From contig CANRIV010000014.1 of NCBI GenBank assembly GCA_947630805.1, forward strand, positions 1 to 41,308: a stretch of 41,308 nucleotides of DNA. Reading direction: 5' to 3'. Origin of the DNA: an uncultured Lachnospiraceae bacterium (GTDB lineage: Bacteria; Bacillota; Clostridia; Lachnospirales; Lachnospiraceae). Below the pieces are notes generated by a model. It saw nothing but the letters and a program-made list of their open reading frames with translations, had not been told where the DNA came from and did no database searches. Below, in pieces: positions 38,184 to 41,308 of this stretch. Every line of letters starts with the position of its first letter. Within the stretch, counting starts at the first letter, position 1. Both the position numbers and the translations under genes were made by a program.

Positions 38184-40271
38184 ATGAAAATTTTTATTCG
38201 CGAAAAACTATGCCGATTTTTCATTGTTTCTTTTATTATCATCTTATTTGCTGAAATTTTTATTTTTAACTATAAAACATTTATAATAAATCCATTGAAC
38301 ACATCCAAATATAGACGCGCCAGCTATACCCTGGAAAACGCTACGATAACAGGATTGACCCATACGCCGGGAAGTGATTTATATACCGTTACCTCCTCTG
38401 AGCCAACAATTACATTTTCTGTCAATGCTCCGGTACAGACTATGTTTTTGGATATTTCTCCTGTGACAGAAGATGGAAAAGAATTAGAAATTTCCATAAA
38501 ATATGCCACAGAAAGTTACAAAGATTTCAAAACAAGCCCCAAATCTTTTTCTATCGTCAGTTCTGTTCCTTCTTCCAAGTATGTGACATGCAGTTACTTT
38601 GGGGATGTAACACAGATAAAAGTAACATTGAACAGTGATATTTCCACGCAGTATTATATTGGAAATATGGAAATCAATAAAGCAATTCCGCTGCACTTTT
38701 CTCTGTTAAGAGTTTTATTTTTACTGTTGCTCAGCTGTCTGATTTATACTTTTTTACGTTACCCGGTCTTTGACAGACCTTTTAACTTAAAGATTCATTC
38801 ACATCGCTATTTTACGATATTTGTCATTGCCATTTCCCTGCTTTTTATTATTTCCGTCTACACGATTTATGTAGGAAATTCTCAGTGGTTTGGGAATACT
38901 TCCGGCAATCAGCTGACGCAGGAACTGGTAGATGCTTTTGAGCACGGCCAGGTACATTTGATGGATCCTGTTCCGGATAAACTATTAAATCTGGAAAATC
39001 CCTATGATCTCAGCGAGCGTTCTAATGCCAACATCTCATACAAATGGGATCACCTCTTATTTGAAGGAAAATACTACTCCTATTATGGAATCGCACCGGT
39101 AATCACCTTATTTTTACCATATCATATGATTACCGGACATTACTTTTCCTCATCTCTGGCATGTCTGATTTATACACTGCTGGGCTCTTTATTTATCGGC
39201 CTATGCTTTATCAGTATTATAAAAAACTGGTTTTCAAAAACGCCTTTTAAGGTTGCGCTTATGGGACTGATTGTCACACTGTTTGCATCCTGTGCGGTAA
39301 TCAATGTAATGTCTCCACAATTTTATGAAATTGCGCAAAGCTCTGCACTTTGCTTCTTTGCAATAGGATTTTATTTTATGATAAACAGCGGAATTTTTAT
39401 GAAACGGAATATCCGGCTAAGTTATCTGTTTCTCTCAGCACTGTTTACATCATTATCTGTATTATCCCGGGCCACCTGCGCTCTCTATGCAATGATTATG
39501 GTAGTGTGGTGTATTTATGGATTTTTCCAGTATCGGGAAAAAAATAAAAATCATTCAATGGCCATGGTAAAATACATTTTCGCGGCACTGACTCCTTATG
39601 TCATTTTTGCTATCATACAAATGACATATAACTATCTGCGTTTTAAAAATCCTTTTGATTTTGGCATTGAATATACACTGACCATATATGATTTTTATAA
39701 TATTGACTTTCATTTCAGCATGGTTATGATTAGTCTTATCAATTACTTTTTGGCAGTACCTGTCATCAACACACAGTTTCCATTTATTCATAGCAATTTT
39801 GACAATCTTGCTGTCAACGGCTATTACTTTATAGCGACAGTGCCTACACTGGGAATCATCCCAATTACTCCGACTGTACTGTCTTTCTTCTATTCGCCAA
39901 AACTGACAAAACTGTTTGCTTCCAAAGATAAAATTAAATTTTTCTTCATATGGTTTTTACCGGGAATTGTATTCCCTGTCATTTTTGCAGCAATGACATG
40001 GCAATATGGATACGCAATGCGCTATATTGCCGATTTCGGCTGGGAGATGAGTACCGCCGCATTTGTTGTTATTTTCTTTGTCTATAACAGATTAAAGAAT
40101 ACTACAATCAAAAAATGGCTTGTGCGACTTCTCTTTATCTCGACTGTATGGAGCGTACTGTGTTATATTTCTGTTGTATTGAATACCACTCCTATGGAAG
40201 CAATCAACCATTCCATCCATGGAAGTTATATCTATTATTATTTAAGAAACCTCATTGCTTTCTGGTGTTAA
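38184..40271 (+). CDS. large polytopic membrane protein, probable GT-C glycosyltransferase
   Basis: The 695-residue protein has one N-terminal helix (about 11-29), then an outside beta-rich domain (about 40-165), and some ten to twelve further helices (from about 171). A conserved-looking outside loop around 250-300 has DPVPDKLLNLENPYDLSER and then FEGKYYSYYGIAPV, a pattern I know from GT39-like bacterial mannosyl/arabinosyl transferase relatives. Transfer of a sugar from a lipid carrier to an envelope acceptor is inferred, not shown. ATG follows GTGAGG. It has its own promoter and terminator and so is a single-gene unit. It is the second such protein in this region, the other being at 35077-36903. 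Confidence 0.75.
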   Translation: MKIFIREKLCRFFIVSFIIILFAEIFIFNYKTFIINPLNTSKYRRASYTLENATITGLTHTPGSDLYTVTSSEPTITFSVNAPVQTMFLDISPVTEDGKELEISIKYATESYKDFKTSPKSFSIVSSVPSSKYVTCSYFGDVTQIKVTLNSDISTQYYIGNMEINKAIPLHFSLLRVLFLLLLSCLIYTFLRYPVFDRPFNLKIHSHRYFTIFVIAISLLFIISVYTIYVGNSQWFGNTSGNQLTQELVDAFEHGQVHLMDPVPDKLLNLENPYDLSERSNANISYKWDHLLFEGKYYSYYGIAPVITLFLPYHMITGHYFSSSLACLIYTLLGSLFIGLCFISIIKNWFSKTPFKVALMGLIVTLFASCAVINVMSPQFYEIAQSSALCFFAIGFYFMINSGIFMKRNIRLSYLFLSALFTSLSVLSRATCALYAMIMVVWCIYGFFQYREKNKNHSMAMVKYIFAALTPYVIFAIIQMTYNYLRFKNPFDFGIEYTLTIYDFYNIDFHFSMVMISLINYFLAVPVINTQFPFIHSNFDNLAVNGYYFIATVPTLGIIPITPTVLSFFYSPKLTKLFASKDKIKFFFIWFLPGIVFPVIFAAMTWQYGYAMRYIADFGWEMSTAAFVVIFFVYNRLKNTTIKKWLVRLLFISTVWSVLCYISVVLNTTPMEAINHSIHGSYIYYYLRNLIAFWC

Positions 40272-40287
40272 GCAATAAGTAAAATCG

Positions 40288-40341
40288 AAAGAGGATATTC
40301 TGACAATATGTTCGTAACATTATCAGAATATCCTCTTTTTT
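40288..40341. terminator. bidirectional terminator between converging genes
   Basis: AAAGAGGATATTCTGA (40288-40303) and TCAGAATATCCTCTTT (40323-40338) form a perfect 16-bp stem, followed by T6 on the plus strand and with A-rich flank for the minus strand. It serves the membrane protein gene and probably the converging HdeD-like gene. Confidence 0.88.
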
Positions 40342-40375
40342 ATTTTTCACAATTTCTTTTATATACTAATTTTCA

Positions 40376-41005
40376 TTATTCGTCTAATATTTCTATGTCA
40401 TCCTCGTCTACTTTTACTTCAACATCTTCATTATCGCGAATCCATCTCTTTATCTTTCCGGATACAGACAATGTTGTTATCAAATCAATCAGTCCCGTAA
40501 CAGCAAAGACAACTCCTGCGCTCTGTATCATAAAATCTCCGGCAGTCCGCGTTCCGTTGTCATTATCGTTCATCGGCATCATCAGAACAGAAATACCCAG
40601 CAAAATACATAAAATGGAAAAAATCATCAGTGTCTGCCAATGGCAGTCCATTCTTTTCAAGTCTATCGCATTTTCAAGTTTCATCAGTCCACTTACTATA
40701 ATAATGACAGCAATTACATATGTGATGATAGATAAGATTGTTTTCATGCAGGCCAGAACTACAACCGCTCCAATCAACAATAAAATACCCGTTACCAATT
40801 CATATCGGTAAAAACTTCCCATATATACTTTTCTTTTATATTCAATCAGATAGCGGATACCCATCAATACCAAAATGGCTGCAAGAATAATACACATTGC
40901 TGTAATAATCTTATTCGGATATTTCCACATTAAGATTCCTACTACAATACTGGAAACAGAAAATAATACCATTTCCCACTTCAAATTTTTCAAATAATTT
41001 ATCAT
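40376..41005 (-). CDS. HdeD/DUF308-like membrane protein
   Basis: The 209-residue product has six hydrophobic helices arranged as three pairs (about 11-53, 71-113, 125-180), the layout of HdeD/DUF308 proteins. The tail (about 185-209) is acidic and probably cytoplasmic. HdeD in E. coli is linked to acid resistance, but the role in Firmicutes is not known. ATG 41003-41005 follows AGGAAGGAGTGAGGAT; the longer frame adds 15 residues reaching the -10 box and is rejected. Confidence 0.8.
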   Translation of the reverse strand: MINYLKNLKWEMVLFSVSSIVVGILMWKYPNKIITAMCIILAAILVLMGIRYLIEYKRKVYMGSFYRYELVTGILLLIGAVVVLACMKTILSIITYVIAVIIIVSGLMKLENAIDLKRMDCHWQTLMIFSILCILLGISVLMMPMNDNDNGTRTAGDFMIQSAGVVFAVTGLIDLITTLSVSGKIKRWIRDNEDVEVKVDEDDIEILDE

Positions 41006-41035
41006 ATCCTCACTCCTTCCTACAACTTTATATTT

Positions 41036-41063
41036 ATTATACAAGGTCAAAAATTTTATTCAA
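41036..41063 (-). promoter_or_regulatory. candidate promoter of the HdeD-like gene
   Basis: TTGAAT (41058-41063) and TATAAT (41036-41041, exact consensus) on the minus strand with a 16-bp spacer, 31 bp upstream of the start codon. Confidence 0.6.
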
Positions 41064-41075
41064 GCGTATCAATGT

Positions 41076-41308
41076 GCCGTAACTCAAAAAACTTCGTTTT
41101 TTTCGTTTCGGGCTGCGACACTCTTTTTCTTCCTTCGCAAAGCCGTAACTCAAAAAACTTCGTTTTTTTCGTTTCGGGCTGCGACACTTTTTTTCTTCCT
41201 TCGCAAAGCCGTAACTCAAAAAACTTCGTTTTTTTCGTTTCGGGCTGCGATACTTTTTTTCTTCCTTCGCAAAGCCGTAACTCAAAAAACTTCGTTTTTT
41301 TCGTTTCG
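41076..41308. repeat. 66-bp tandem repeat, 3.5 copies, running off the window
   Basis: Units start at 41076, 41142, 41208 and 41274 with GCCGTAACTCAAAAAAC; the fourth is cut by the window end. Each holds AAAAAAC-TTC-GTTTTTT and a longer stem, GGCTGCGA with TCGCAAAGCC. Copies differ only at a few loop bases (CACTC, CACTT, TACTT). The period is a multiple of three, so the minus strand stays open with a 22-residue Lys/Arg/Ser-rich repeat; I treat it as non-coding. The 300 bp before the window end hold no other gene. Confidence 0.92.

Noticed and set aside
41037-41285. 82-codon minus-strand frame with a 22-residue Lys/Arg repeat
   Set aside because: It reflects the 66-bp tandem repeat, overlaps the promoter of the HdeD-like gene and shows no ribosome binding site.

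Overview
The window looks like chromosome of a low-GC Gram-positive gut Clostridia, most likely a member of the Lachnospiraceae (Blautia/Ruminococcus-like). The reasons are AT-rich spacers, AGGAGG-type ribosome binding sites, a bacterial V-type ATPase operon in the F-I-K-E-C-G-A-B-D order, a clpC/radA neighbourhood, PyrK/PyrD type 1B pyrimidine genes, and secreted proteins ending in lysine-rich fibronectin-III-like domains. There is no phage, plasmid, transposase, CRISPR array or rRNA. One tRNA (Trp) is present.

Layout, left to right (most genes on the minus strand). 1-6466 is a cell-surface block: a secreted carbohydrate-binding protein cut by the window edge, a secreted transglutaminase-like protein, a membrane TPR protein and a GH16 beta-glucanase. 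6755-7747 is a D-2-hydroxyacid (lactate) dehydrogenase. 7811-16476 is a complete nine-gene V-type ATPase operon whose membrane rotor keeps every residue that binds Na+ in the Enterococcus hirae enzyme. Its 5' leader carries three tandem 111-bp hairpin-rich repeats, and a further copy lies at 2964-3109. 17072-17142 is tRNA-Trp with its own promoter and terminator. 17221-21760 holds radA, a small conserved protein and clpC. 21901-23589 is an unusual membrane protein with a very acidic tail. 23644-27141 is a purine operon (purE-purM-purN-purD). 27318-30180 holds a long M29 aminopeptidase, a small membrane protein and a VanZ-like protein. 30210-34932 is a pyrimidine operon (pyrC-pyrF-pyrK-pyrD-pyrE) starting at a TTG codon. 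35077-40271 holds two large polytopic membrane proteins of GT-C type around a DegV gene. 40376-41005 is an HdeD/DUF308 protein, and 41076 to the end is a 66-bp tandem repeat.

The genes fall into housekeeping modules (nucleotide synthesis, ion pumping, proteolysis/DNA repair) and surface/envelope modules. I did not find a convincing new multi-gene defence or biosynthetic system. The most unusual signals are the hairpin repeat family with paired base changes placed in the V-ATPase leader, a T6 tract at the predicted start of the pyr transcript that could allow UTP-sensitive slippage, a palindromic operator-like site just after the degV -10 box, and several uncharacterised surface proteins. Start sites were moved inward from the longest reading frame wherever a ribosome binding site and family length supported it.
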